Assembly: GCA_029844215.1 (NCBI GenBank) | Contig: CM056730.1 | Location: forward strand, 56,122,924 to 56,186,923 | Length of the DNA stretch: 64,000 nucleotides | From: Przewalskia tangutica | Taxonomy: Eukaryota > Streptophyta > Magnoliopsida > Solanales > Solanaceae | Direction of reading: 5' to 3' | In this document: positions 47,480 through 58,639 of the stretch, piece after piece | How positions within the stretch are numbered: position 1 is the first letter of the stretch | How the letters are laid out: every line of letters begins with the position of its first letter | Notes under the pieces: model-generated | What the model saw: only the letters and a program-made list of their open reading frames with translations | Databases searched by the model: none | Told to the model about the DNA's origin: nothing | Made by a program: the position numbers and the translations under genes

Positions 47480-47790
47480 GTGGTTGATGTCACATGGACA
47501 TGTCTACACCGATGCAGAATTCCGGGGGCATGCGGCCATGCGGTCGGGTTGATTACCCGATATATTGTTATTGTGGTTACATGGACATGTCTACACCGAG
47601 GTAGAATTCCGGGGGCATGTGGCGCTGCGGCGAGTTGATCACCCAGTATATTATTGTTGATGTCCCATGGACGTGTCTACACCGAGGTAGAATTCCGGGG
47701 GCATGTGGCCATGGGGCATTGGTATTATTGTTGCATCATGGACATGTCTACACCGATGCAGAATTCCGGGGGCATGCGGCCATGATGCGA
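47480..47790. repeat. 70-87 bp tandem repeat in C 3' LTR (4 units)
   Basis: TCCGGGGGCATG cores at 47521, 47608, 47694 and 47764. It is the inverted counterpart of the B2 array at 15397-15710. Confidence 0.88.
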
Positions 47791-48401
47791 ACATGATTGA
47801 TGTTGTGGGCGTGAGACCCATGGTTATATTTGAGTGATGACTTGAGGGCCTGAGTCCCTGACTGGACATGACTGCTTTTATGTTGTGAACTGTAGTTTGG
47901 TTATCATACATGTCTCCTGCTTTATATAGACTAGTATGATTTCATTCTGATATCTTTACTGATTTCACATACTTGGTACTGTTGTCTTGACCTCCTTGAA
48001 GAGCGTTCATGCCGCAGGTAGAGGTACATCGGTCGTGGATCCCCGCTCTTAGGATCACAGTTCAGCGTATTGGGAAGCTCCGTTTCTTCGGAGGCTTATC
48101 TTTTGGTATGTGTTCCCTGAGTTGTAGGTTCTTGTACATTCAGGGGTATGGCGGGGCCCTGTCCCGTCATAGTCGTTGTAAATCTTAAGTGCATGAAATC
48201 TTTGTTGTGGCGGGGTTGTAAAGGATTAAACTGTTCAGGTTTTATGTATATACTGAAGGCAACCGTTTTGGTTGGCCTGTTTATTATTATATCTCTTGTT
48301 TCATGACTCATGTTTTATTTTCCGCTGGTTTTCTCTGATGTTGTATCACTAGGGTGCCCGGGGTAAGGCACCAGTAACGGGGCCCGGGACGGGTCGTTAC
48401 A

Positions 48402-48406
48402 ATTAG
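48402..48406. repeat. Target site duplication of C (right)
   Basis: ATTAG directly after the LTR end CGTTACA. It pairs with 39098-39102. Confidence 0.92.
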
Positions 48407-50287
48407 GCAATTGATGCCTTAAAATCAAATTGCCTTTTCACTAAAATCCGGTCATTTGTCTTTCCATAAAGCAAATATAACCAACTCCCCATAAAGTCGT
48501 TATATTCACTTTATACCTTAGCCAAAAACAATTTCCTATCCAAGGGACTTATACGTTCAAAACGGAACAAGTATCACATACTTTAAAACTCTTCAAGTCC
48601 CTTAACTTTAATACAACATTAGACATCCTTAATACTTTCAAAGAAGTGAGTTAATCTCCTAACTCCCTGGCAGCTATTCATAAAACTAGTAAGGGATATC
48701 AAGGTGTTGTACGTCTACCGTACTACATACGTGCAACAAGTCATGCTCAAAGATAGGAAAAGTTCTACATACAGTAAATCACACAACTACCTCTTAACTT
48801 CTAAGAGTAGAAGGAAACATGAAATGATACCACAAGTATATTCCATACATAGAATCATGCCAAAGGAAGGAAGAGGTTCACATACCTCGCGACGATTATC
48901 GACAAGTAGCAAAATGCTCCAAAGTACTCCAACCTTGATAGCTACTCCACTCTCCAAGTAGGATACGCTATACTTAGTACTTCAACCTATTATGGTCACA
49001 ATATGTCCATTAACCTTTCACTTCTAACGTAGAATTATTCTAAGTGCTAAGTCACTAATTCTACGGAAAATCGGACAGCACCTCCTTTGTTTCTACTAAC
49101 TTTGCCACCTTTTTCAAGGACGAATACAATAACCAAACACGCCACATTTAAGGCCCAATCAATGAAATCAACAATAGGGGATTACACGCCTACTAGACGT
49201 GTAAAATTCCGCCCCACAAACGATATCAAATTAATACAACTTACTAGGCCAATTCGGCTAACTTGGAGTACAACAATATCAATTCTTATCCAATTTCTAT
49301 TTCAATCCAAGTTATTAGCCTAACATGATATCAAGTCGCAAACGATTATAACTACTATAATCTCCAAGTAATTAACATGCGACGATTCTAATAAACGACC
49401 AAATTGTAATCCAACTTAACATGACTTACATTACATTTCGGATTTAAGCTACAAGTAATCCATAATACTTATAAACTTCAACTTAACAACTTCATGCTAG
49501 CCACATGTAAAGCTAACAACAATAATATAATTATATAATATTGTAACACTTTAAAAGACAAGATTATACCTCAACAACTCTTAATCCAACTCCAATCCGA
49601 AATCGCTCCTTAGAAGATTAGAACCTCTCCAAGACACTTCAATCCGCTTGTTGAGACCCTTAGAACAACACCAACAATTGTCCTTCAACTCTCCAAACAA
49701 AACCTAGAAAGACAACTAGGTTTTCGTTTTGCGACTAACCCGTAAACTATCGTTTTCCAAGATTTTTCTATTGGGATATGCTTACACTACCCTCAAGAAC
49801 CTTGGTTTAAAGTGTGGGGCTTAAAGGACAAGAAACAAAAAAAATTCTTTCTTGTTGCTAGTGAACCCGAGAGCAATGAGTTCATCCAATTTTTCTTGAA
49901 AATTTCTAAGTGTTGGACATCCCTCTTGCTACTAGTAGTATAATAAAGGGTCATGGAGGGACAAGATGCAACCATTTGGGTGGCTAGGATAAGCTCTACT
50001 TAAATATCAAGACCTTGTGGTCCCTTTGACTTAGTCAAGATTGTCAAGCTACACTTGCAAGACTTGTTCATCCAAGACTTTATGGTAAATGACCATTAAG
50101 GGCATGCCTAATTCGACCAAGGCATCACTAAGGGGGGGTGACACGTGTCGCCCTCCCATTAAATCCAAACAAAACGTTTTCCGACAAATTTCATAATTCC
50201 GATAAATTTTTACAAGTCTCAAATCTTAACACTTGTGAGTTCTTACGTACGTTCTTAAAACATGTCCTGTAAATACGGGGTGTAACA
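48407..50287 (-). mobile_element. E4 5' LTR, right arm
   Basis: This continues the E4 LTR after C, aligning with 33661-35546. It ends TGTAACA at 50287, followed by ATAGG (50288-50292). It includes the G-box at 50140-50149. No gene; 48704-48961 and 49087-49323 repeat frames of 33960-34579 and are LTR DNA. Confidence 0.92.
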
Positions 50288-50292
50288 ATAGG
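50288..50292. repeat. Target site duplication of E4 (right)
   Basis: ATAGG, pairing with 31373-31377. Confidence 0.9.
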
Positions 50293-52494
50293 ACTATTTC
50301 AGCAACATGGGCCCGGTGGGCCCGCAATGATTACAAACGCCGCACTCGCATCATGGGTAGCAAATCCATGGAATAAGTAGTAACCCGGGGGTTTACCCCG
50401 CTAGAATAACATAACCTAGCACAACCGGCTATCATACATAACATAAGAAAGTTAAGAAATCCCCTAACTTCTTATTAGCTTTGTTTATATACACTCTCAT
50501 TTTAGTTTACTTAAGGCACTAACATGTCATTATAAAATCCGGGAATTTAACCCAAAGTACTATGTACTTCTATTCTCTTAAAATGACCCTTTTGCATATA
50601 AAACTTCCAAGATACTAATAACCGTTGTATCAATTCATATCTACTTTTCAAGACAAGTCACAATATCTTTTAGAAATACATTTATAGGCTTCTAAATCAA
50701 GTGACTTTTTACTTTAAAACTTTAAGCAATTGATGCCTTTAAATCAATTGGTCTTTCTACATTTCAAGTCATTTATCCTTATTTACATCACTAGAGTAAA
50801 CCATTCTTTCAACTTTCCATAAAGCTATTATAACCAACTTCCCATAAAGTCGTTATACTAACTTTATGCTTTAGACACTTACATTCTTCTTTATAACCAA
50901 GAGACTTATACTTTCAAAAATCAAGTATCATATACTTTTAAATACTTCAAATCTCTTAACTTTAGAAACTAAGATATCCTTAATCTTTAAAACAAGTGAG
51001 TTAATTCCCTAACTCAACCAACTTGGACATTCTTAAAACAAGTCAAGGATATCAAATGAAACTAGATTCATCAAAATCTCGTACGTCTACCGTACTATAT
51101 ATTTACAACTACGCATGCTCAAGAGATAGGAAAGTTCCACATACCTCTTCGGTTCAATCCACTCGCTAAGTCCAATATGCCGTACGTATATGTCAACCTA
51201 TAATGACCATAATACGTCTATTAACTTCTAGCTTCAAACGTAGAATATTCTAAGTGTAAAGTAACCAAATTCTACGGAAAATCGGACAACACTTCCTTTG
51301 TTTCTACATATTTTTCCACCTTTTTCAAGGCACGAATTCAATGACCAAACATGCCACATTTAAGGCTCAACAATGTAGCTAACAAAAGGGGATTACACGC
51401 CTAATAGGACGTGTAAAATTCTGTCCCACAATTGATATCAAACTAATCCAAAAAGGCAATGCCATTCACGGCCAAGAGGTGCAACAACATATCATCCTTT
51501 CTAATTCCTTTTCAATCCAAGTTGTTTAGTATAACATGTTATAAAGCCGCAATCGATTATAACAACTACAATCTTCAAGTAGATAACATGCGACGATTCT
51601 AATTATCGACCAAAGTGTATTTCAATTTCAAATGACTAACAATGTCATTTCGGATTTAGGCTTCCAATATCCATAACACTTATGAACCTCCAATACATAT
51701 ATCTCATGCTTGTTAAAATTTAAGGCTACAACAATATGTAATCTTATAACACTTAAGAGAACAAGATTGTTACCTTGACGAGCCTTAATCCAACTTCAAG
51801 ATCCGAAGTCGCTCCTTAGCAACTTAGATCATCTCCTTGACACTCCAATCCGCCACTTAAAGCCCTTAGAAGTTCACAAACAACTTTCCTTCAATTTCCA
51901 ATCCAAACCTATGAAAGCGACTTAGGTTTTCACCTTGCGACTAATGCAAAAACGATATTTTTCCGGGATCTTTCTATTGAGATACCCTTGCAATACCCTT
52001 AGGAGCCTTGGTTTAAAGTACGGATATTATTGAACAACAAACGAAATTTTTTGTCTTGCTAAAAGACCCAAACCCGAGAGCTATCGTAGTCAAGAACAGG
52101 ATTTCTTGAAAATTTTCTAAGTATGGGAACTTGTCTTGCTAGTAGTATGCTTATATAAAAATGTGGAGGGTCAAGATTGAAACAAATGGGTGGTTTGGAT
52201 GCATTTCATTTAAAAACTCTAGCCAAGTGGCCCTTTGACTTAGTCAATATTATCAAGCTCTAGCCTAGCAAGACTTGGTCATCTTAACATTGGTCAAATG
52301 ACCATTAAACCCATGGTCCATTCGACCATGACCATCCAAGGGGGGGTGACACGTGTCGCCCTCCCATTCGTCCTAATATTTCGTTTCTCGACATTTCCAT
52401 AATTCCGTTAAATTTTTACTAGTCTCCAATCTTAACATTTTTGAGTTCTTACGTACGTTCTTATAAACATGTCCTGGAATTACGGGGTGTAACA
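50293..52494 (-). mobile_element. E5 3' LTR, right arm
   Basis: This resumes the E5 LTR after E4 (ACTATTTCA is shared near the break on both sides) and ends TGTAACA at 52494. It has a G-box at 52348-52357 and the palindromic TTCTTACGTACGTTCTTA near 52445. No gene is seen. Confidence 0.88.
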
Positions 52495-53038
52495 TTCTTC
52501 CCCCCTTAGAAACATTCGTCCCCGAATGTTCTTTCGGAGTCAATCTTATAAATAGCGACATAGCCTCCTTTTACAACCCCTACATACCAATAATGCCACA
52601 CGTGGCCACATAATAACACTTAAGCAAAATACTTCAATTAAAACTTGACAAGTAAGGGAAATGAATTACCTGAAGGTGTAGAGAATAAGTGAGGATACTT
52701 CCTCAATATGTCCTCCTCAGCTTCCCAAGTCATCTCCTCCCTATTATCATTCCGCCACAAGACTTTGACGGAAGCCACATCCAGTCCGCGATCGCGACTG
52801 GCGATCGAGTATCGCTATGGGACTCTACTCATACGATAACCCCTCTGTCACCTGGACCTCGCTAGCTGGGAAAACTCTCGATGGATCTTCGATACACTTC
52901 TGTAACATAGAAACATGGAAGACCGGATGTACCGCCTCTAAATCTGAGGGAAGATCCAACTCATAGGCAACCTTTCCTACTCTACGGATGATCTGGTAGG
53001 GCCCAATGTACCTTGGGCTAAGTTTCCCCATCTTTCCG
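52495..53038 (-). pseudogene. E5 integrase C-terminus with chromodomain-like tail
   Basis: This is the 3' end of an autonomous pol on the minus strand. From 53031 the frame gives MGKLSPRYIGPYQIIRRVGK (GPY/F module), HPVFHVSMLQKCIEDPSRVF and G-L-S-Y-E, open to 52825. The chromodomain-like end (VLWRNDNREEMTWEAEED, Y-P-H-L-F) follows at about 52680-52790 in another frame. It is nearly the same as A 24163-24621. The polypurine tract CTAAGGGGGGAAGAA is at 52495-52509. The upstream pol is cut off by E7 at 53039 and should resume right of the window. Confidence 0.88.
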
Positions 53039-53653
53039 TGTCACAACCCGATCCCGGGCCCGTGACTGGTGCCTTACCCCGGGCACCTTAGTGATACAAC
53101 ATCAGAGAAAATCAGCGGAAATAAAAACTTAAGCCTGAAACAAGAGATATGATAATAAAACAGGCCAACCAAAACGGTTGCCTTCTTGCATATATATGGA
53201 AATTGAACAGTTACATCCTTTACCACCCTGCCCACAACAGTACTACAGACCTCTGAGAATGTAACCACAACTATGACGGGACAGGGCCCCGCCATACCCC
53301 TGAATGTACAAGAACCTACAACTCAGGGAAACAAACCAAAAGATAAGCCTCCGGAGAAACGGAGCTTCCCAATACGCTGAACTGTGATCCTAGGAGCGAG
53401 GATCAACAACCGATGTACCTCTACCTGCGGCATGAACGCAGCCCCCCGAAGGAGGTCAGTACAACAGTCTAAATAAAACAGGATATATGTATGATAACCA
53501 GGCTACAGTTCACAACATAAAAGCAGTCATGTCAAGTCAGGGACTCACGCCCTCAAAGTCATCACTCAAATATAACCCGGGAATTTAACCCGCACAACGG
53601 CCGCATGCCCCGGCATCTTACCTCGGTATAAGCATGGCCATGGAACCATCCTA

Positions 53654-54113
53654 ATGGAAGTATACCCGTGGGCCACCCATCGTGTCAGTATGTCCAAAGG
53701 AAATAATAAGATAACAATCAAAATGGAAGCATACTCGTGGGCCACCCATCGTGTCAGTATGTCCAAAGCAAATAACAAGATAACACTCTTAATGGAAGCA
53801 TACACGTGGGCCACCCATCGTGTCAGTATGTCCAAAGGAAATAATAAGATAACAATCAAAATGGAAGCATACTCGTGGGCCACCCATCGTGTCAGTATGT
53901 CCAAAGCAAATAACAAGATAACACTCTTAATGGAAGCATACCCGTGGGCCACCCATCGTGTCAGTATGTCCAAAGGAAATAACAAGATAACAATCAAAAT
54001 GGAAGCATACTCGTGGGCCACCCATCATGTCAGTATGTCCAAAGCAAATAACAAGATAACACTCCTAATGGAAGCATACCCGTGGGCCACCCATCGTGTC
54101 AGTATGTCCATCA
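53654..54113. repeat. 69-bp tandem repeat, 6.7 units, alternating A/B types
   Basis: Units start at 53654, 53723, 53792, 53861, 53930, 53999 and 54068 (last partial). Odd and even units differ (AAAGGAAATAA with CAATCAAAATG versus AAAGCAAATAA with CACTCTTAATG), giving a 138-bp higher-order period. The plus strand is open from 53654 to 54274 and the minus strand from 54021 to 53566, because 69 is divisible by three. It lies in the LTR R-U5 region; coding is unlikely. Confidence 0.92.
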
Positions 54114-54917
54114 AGCAACGGATAGCCGCCTCGGCGAGACGCGGTAACACAGAAACACAACACTTGCACAACAAAGGCTATCACAACAAGCATAGGCAAG
54201 TTCAACGTACTCGTAGACTTCCATTTTATTACAACAAATCCGGATTTTTACCCCCAAGGTACTACGTATGTTAAATTCTTTTTAAAAGATCCATTTCTTT
54301 TACAAAGGTCACCCGATGCCCGTATTATCAAAATAGAGTGACTAATATTTTAAGTAAACCAAAACAACTTCCATACTTTCTTTTGATACCAAATTAAGAC
54401 AATAGCATGCCTTCTTTTTAGACCAAAACACTTCTCCTTTTAAAGTCAAGTTACCATTTTAAAACCAATGATAAAACCATTCTTTTGTTTTCATAAAGTC
54501 GTTATAACTAACTTCCCATAAAGCTGTTATAACACTTTATGTTTTAAACCAATTTAAGACAAAACCATGTCTTTCTTTTAAACCAAAAACTCTTCAATTT
54601 CTTAAGTCTCTTTTTCTTTTAGAAATTCAGTTCCTTACTTTGGAAATTTAAGAAAATTAATGCTTGTTTATAATGATTCTTATTACCGCAACCATGATCT
54701 AGGAAATGTAATACAATTTTGTCTTATCTTAGCTTCTATGCAGATGGAGGTTTATACTGGTTTTAATAGTAATTAATTAGTCAATACATTTTCCTTTATT
54801 AACGCTGCAGTGGTTTGTTCGATACTTATTCTCATTTCCGAAATCAATATAATATTATCCCTTTTAAAACCCAATTACTCATTTCTCATAAAAACGGTTT
54901 CACAACTGTTTAACACA

Positions 54918-54922
54918 AACCA
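54918..54922. repeat. Target site duplication of solo LTR (left)
   Basis: AACCA, repeated at 57369-57373. Confidence 0.88.
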
Positions 54923-57368
54923 TGTCACGACCCGTTCGGGCCGTGATCGTGCCTCTCGGCACCCAGTAGTCATACATCGAGTAATGTCGGAAATATAAAG
55001 CAAGACATGAAACAATTTATAAAATAAGACACGCTTTATGTGAGAAAACATCGCCTTTCGGCGTATATATATATAATCATGGTTTAGCGATTACATCCGA
55101 CCTTTGTACAACATGACTACTACCTCTAAGAAATATACAACTATGGCGGGAGGCCCGCCATACCTCGATCAGACAAAACTATCTACAACAGGGAGATCAT
55201 ACCAAAAGTAGAGCCTCGGAAGAGATGGAGCTCGGACACCAACGTAGAGATCCTAAGATGCGGATCTAGCAGACCTTGCCGCTCTGCGGCATGAACGGCC
55301 CGAAGGAGGTCAAGCAATGTACTAAGTATGTGAAATCGTAAAGTACTTAAATGAAATCATAACACTTTTTAAAACCGGTTTACAAATATGTATGAAGACA
55401 TCAAGGAAACCGCACATAGTGCACATCACAAATAAAACAACAATAGGTAAGCTGTAATAGGTCTTTTCTAGGTGCGAATGATTCAAGCGGGGCCACTCGC
55501 GTATTATCATTCTGCAAGCCTAATCTCGACTCGAGTCCGCATAGGCCACTCACGTGGGCCCGCGTGAGGTATAACCCGCATCGGTAGCTACTCCTCGGCA
55601 TCGCCTGGACTCATTGTCGCAGGCCACATAGACGCATGAGGCATAACCCCGCATACTAACTGGAACTCGTAGCTCGCATAGGCCCCTGGACCGCATGAGG
55701 TATTCTCGAATCATGGTCCTGCACACTGAGTCTACCCGCGTCGGAGGCGGCTTAACCCCCAGATCATCTCAAGAGAGGTGAGTGATAGTATACTAACATA
55801 ACAACTTATCTTTAAACAACATAAGCACAACAAGGATACTTACCTATACAAACGTTACAAGATACTAACACACATAGCATCATATCATGTCTACTTATCA
55901 AACCATCTTATTATTCTTTTCACAATATAAGTCCATTATAAACACATAGGCAAACTTGTTTCTTTTATCAATCTTAAGTGGTTATACTTACTTCCCATAA
56001 AGCTAGTATAACTCTTAAGCTTCTGTTTTAAAAACCAATTAGTTCTCTTCTGTTAATATGATTCAGTAGTCTTTTGAAATGTTTTGATTCTTTATTATTC
56101 AGCTTAAGCGTGAGGCATCAGTAAGTATTATTCGAGCTTAAGCGTGAGGCATTCCGTAAGTATTATTCAGGCTTAAGTCAAAGACATTGCCATAGTTATT
56201 ATTCGGTTAACACGTATGCGTCTACCGCACTATATATATTGTAAAATATCATGCTTTAGGAAGAATCACATACCTTCTCGTGAAAACCACCGCCAAGTTG
56301 AATATGTCGCGAGAGAGTCACCTATAATAGTCACAGATATCTATCAAAGACTACTCAAGGTCATTCTAAACAGAGGTTCACAATTTACATGGAAAGTTGG
56401 GCAGCATTTCCACCCGGTGAGCTATATAAGTCTCTGTGAAAACAATCCTATGTAATCTGATTTGATTATTCATCTTTCAAACCCTTCTACGTGGTATGAT
56501 TCAATTCTATTCGTGATATTCTTCTAAGTGATTAATACTTATTCTTATACTTCTACAGATGCATTCTCTAATACAAAAGAGGGTTAGGATTATTACCTCG
56601 GTAAGCCCAATAATATCCTAGAAAAGTCGCTGAGCAAGGTTTTGCTCTAAGTTGTATGCTCAAGAACCTTAGAAGTTCTTCACAACTTCTACTAAGTAGG
56701 AAGGTATTTGGGCTAGGGTATTTTGGGCATTATAACGATACAAGAAGGTAACTTTTCTACCAAGGGAGGGGGGGTAGATTTTTGTCTAGGCTAGGGGGGG
56801 GGGGCTCGGCCAAACTACTAGGCTAGAGGGGTATTCGGCCAGGGCCTTCACAAGGAGGAGGTGTTTTGGACGAAAAGACTACAAAGGAGAGTAGAGGATT
56901 TTTCAAGACTTGGAAGATTTGTGGATGAAGAACTCTTCATCTCTAAGGGGGTATTTATAGGTCAAGAAGTGGCCAACCAATGGCCAAGATTAAGACAAGT
57001 GCAAGGCAAGTGTAGGGTGAGGATTAACTAAACACAAATATCCTACCAACCCTTGACTTGTGCACAAGGCACAAAAAACGTGCCAAGGGTTCTTCAATTC
57101 GTCCAAATGGACGATTCAAGTCCACCAATGGGAGGGTGCCAAGTGTTGCCCTCCCGTTGGTCCAAAATGTTTAGTCTCTCGGAAAAATCCGCAAAAATAA
57201 GAAATGGCATAGCCGGAATTTACTCTACGAAAGTTGTGGAAACGTTTCGTCGGAAAACGATTCTTTTAGTGAGTTGTGTACAAATAAAAACGTCCAAGGC
57301 TTATCTTTAAGGCTAGACTTTCGTACGTATTCCCTTACGTACATACTCTGGAAATACGGGGTATAACA
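54923..57368 (-). mobile_element. Solo LTR (2.45 kb) nested in E7 LTR
   Basis: A single LTR from TGTCACGACC to GTATAACA with AACCA on both sides and no internal region. This is the product expected when the two LTRs of one element recombine. It has a TATA box at 56952-56960 (minus) and G-rich tract 56765-56830. It is of the same subfamily as the 3' LTR of E6 but has about 0.76 kb (55102-55863) that E6 lacks. Confidence 0.9.
56952..56960 (-). promoter_or_regulatory. TATA box, solo LTR
   Basis: CTATAAATA on the minus strand, about 410 bp from the LTR 5' end. Confidence 0.5.
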
Positions 57369-58477
57369 AACCAAGTCCTTAATATTTCACATAAAGTCAT
57401 TTATAACTCAAGTCTCTTATCTTTTAAAAACCACAAACCATTTCTTTACCTACATAAAGTTGTTATAGCAAACTCCCCTTAAAGCCGTTATAACACTTTA
57501 TGTTTTAAACCAACCAAATTCATTTAGCACGTACGCGTCACGTACTACATAGTTCACAACAATCATGCTAGAAGAGATAGGAAGAGGTTCACATACCTTG
57601 CGGCGATTATCGACAATAAGCAAATTGCTCCAAGTACTACAACCGCTAGTCTTTTCCACCCTTCAGTAGAATACGCTACTAGTACTTCCACCTATAAGGC
57701 CACAAAACGGCTATTAACTTCTATATCCCTTCGTGGAATATTCTAAATAAAAGATTCCTTATTCTAAAGAAAATTCGGCAGCACCTCCCCCCCCCCCCCG
57801 TAACCTCACAAATCTCCTCCTACTCGGGCGCACTGTGCCAACAACTCGAGGATTACACGCCTAACTGGGACGTGTTCAATTCTACTTCACGGATATACTA
57901 CACAAGTCTGTAAATACGGTCAATGTAAATCTGATTCAATCCTTTTCAATATTCATTCTTCAAATAGTATACTCAACTATTCATTACTACAACATGTAAT
58001 ATCCAATTACAACAGGGGGAATAAAGATCATTACCTCGATAACCCAAAATTATCCAAGATTAAATGTCGATCCTGAGCAACGTTTAGCTCCTATTCTGTA
58101 CGCTCCAATCCGCTTCAAGAAACCCTTAGAAGTTCCTACACAACTTCTACTTAGTACTTCAACCAACTATGAAGATTTTCCCTAGGGTTTCGTTTTGTGA
58201 CTAAAGGGAAGTATAGTAGTATTTTCCGGGCTTTTAGTATAGAGGTAACTTTGGAATACTACAAGGGATTTGGGCTAAGGTATTTTGGAATAACAACAAT
58301 ACTTGGAGAGTATTTTTCAACCAAGGGCGGGGTACTTCGAGAACAACTTAGGAAAGGGGTGTGTTTAGTAGGCTTGAGAGAAAGGGGAGGAGTTTGGACG
58401 AGAGCTTTCAAGAGGAGAGGGATTTTGAGACTTGGAAAATGTTTAAGGGATGAAGATTTAGTCTTGCACTTGAGGGG

Positions 58478-58486
58478 TATTTATAG
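58478..58486 (-). promoter_or_regulatory. TATA box, E7 LTR
   Basis: CTATAAATA on the minus strand, in the usual family II context. Confidence 0.5.
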
Positions 58487-58562
58487 GACACTCAAGGGCC
58501 AAGATTAAAACATGTGTAAGGTGTAGATTTGGTTGCTTGTGCAAATGAAGTCTTCCACCAAG

Positions 58563-58625
58563 TGTCCACCACAACTTTGGGACATATGTCCACCACAACA
58601 TTGGGACATATGTCCCCCACAACAA
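58563..58625. repeat. About 24-bp repeat, 2-3 units
   Basis: GTCCACCACAAC, then TTGGGACATAT, repeated in the U3 of E7 upstream of its TATA box. Confidence 0.7.
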
Positions 58626-58639
58626 TGAGCCAAGTGGCT

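Larger units (their letters stand above)
39103..48401 (+). mobile_element. Element C: gag-only LTR retrotransposon nested in E4 LTR
   Basis: A complete plus-strand element of 9.30 kb with 5' LTR 39103-42657, internal 42658-44864 (2.2 kb) and 3' LTR 44865-48401. All hallmarks are seen: TG..CA LTR ends, ATTAG duplication, primer site, polypurine tract, gag remnant. There is no pol. It is the deepest nested and so the youngest insertion on this branch (D, E5, E4, C). It belongs to the same family as B1, in the opposite orientation. Confidence 0.95.
44865..48401 (+). mobile_element. C 3' LTR
   Basis: A 3.54 kb LTR from TGTTATACCC to CGTTACA. G-box 45175-45184, TATA 45539-45547, tandem array 47480-47790. 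The left 1.4 kb is the degraded version of the 5' LTR sequence; from about 46300 on it is the better copy. Confidence 0.95.
31378..50287 (-). mobile_element. Element E4: large gene-less LTR element (LARD type), split by C
   Basis: A complete minus-strand element: 3' LTR 31378-35546 (4.17 kb), internal 35547-36766 (1.22 kb) and 5' LTR 36767-39102 plus 48407-50287 (4.22 kb without the nested C). It is flanked by ATAGG on both sides. No gag or pol motif is found in the internal region on either strand, yet primer site, leader and LTR ends are present. The LTR termini resemble those of A and E5, so it is likely a non-autonomous derivative of family I. Confidence 0.9.
53039..54922 (-). mobile_element. 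E7 LTR (family II), left arm
   Basis: The LTR starts TGTCACAACC at 53039 inside the integrase of E5, right after the codons for K-M-G-K-L. It runs to the solo LTR at 54923 and resumes at 57374. The preceding 5 bp are TTCCG (53034-53038), with no partner in the window. It contains the large 69-bp array. Confidence 0.85.
57374..58639 (-). mobile_element. E7 LTR, right arm
   Basis: The continuation of E7 after the solo LTR. It holds the TATA box at 58478-58486, a C run at 57787-57799 and a small triplicate (58563-58625). It is cut at 58639 by E6, so whether E7 is a solo LTR or complete element cannot be decided here. No gene is seen. Confidence 0.82.

Noticed and set aside
53654..54274. 206-codon open frame as a repeat protein gene
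   Set aside because: It is made of 69-bp tandem units within an LTR, is equally open on the other strand, and has no start context or domain.
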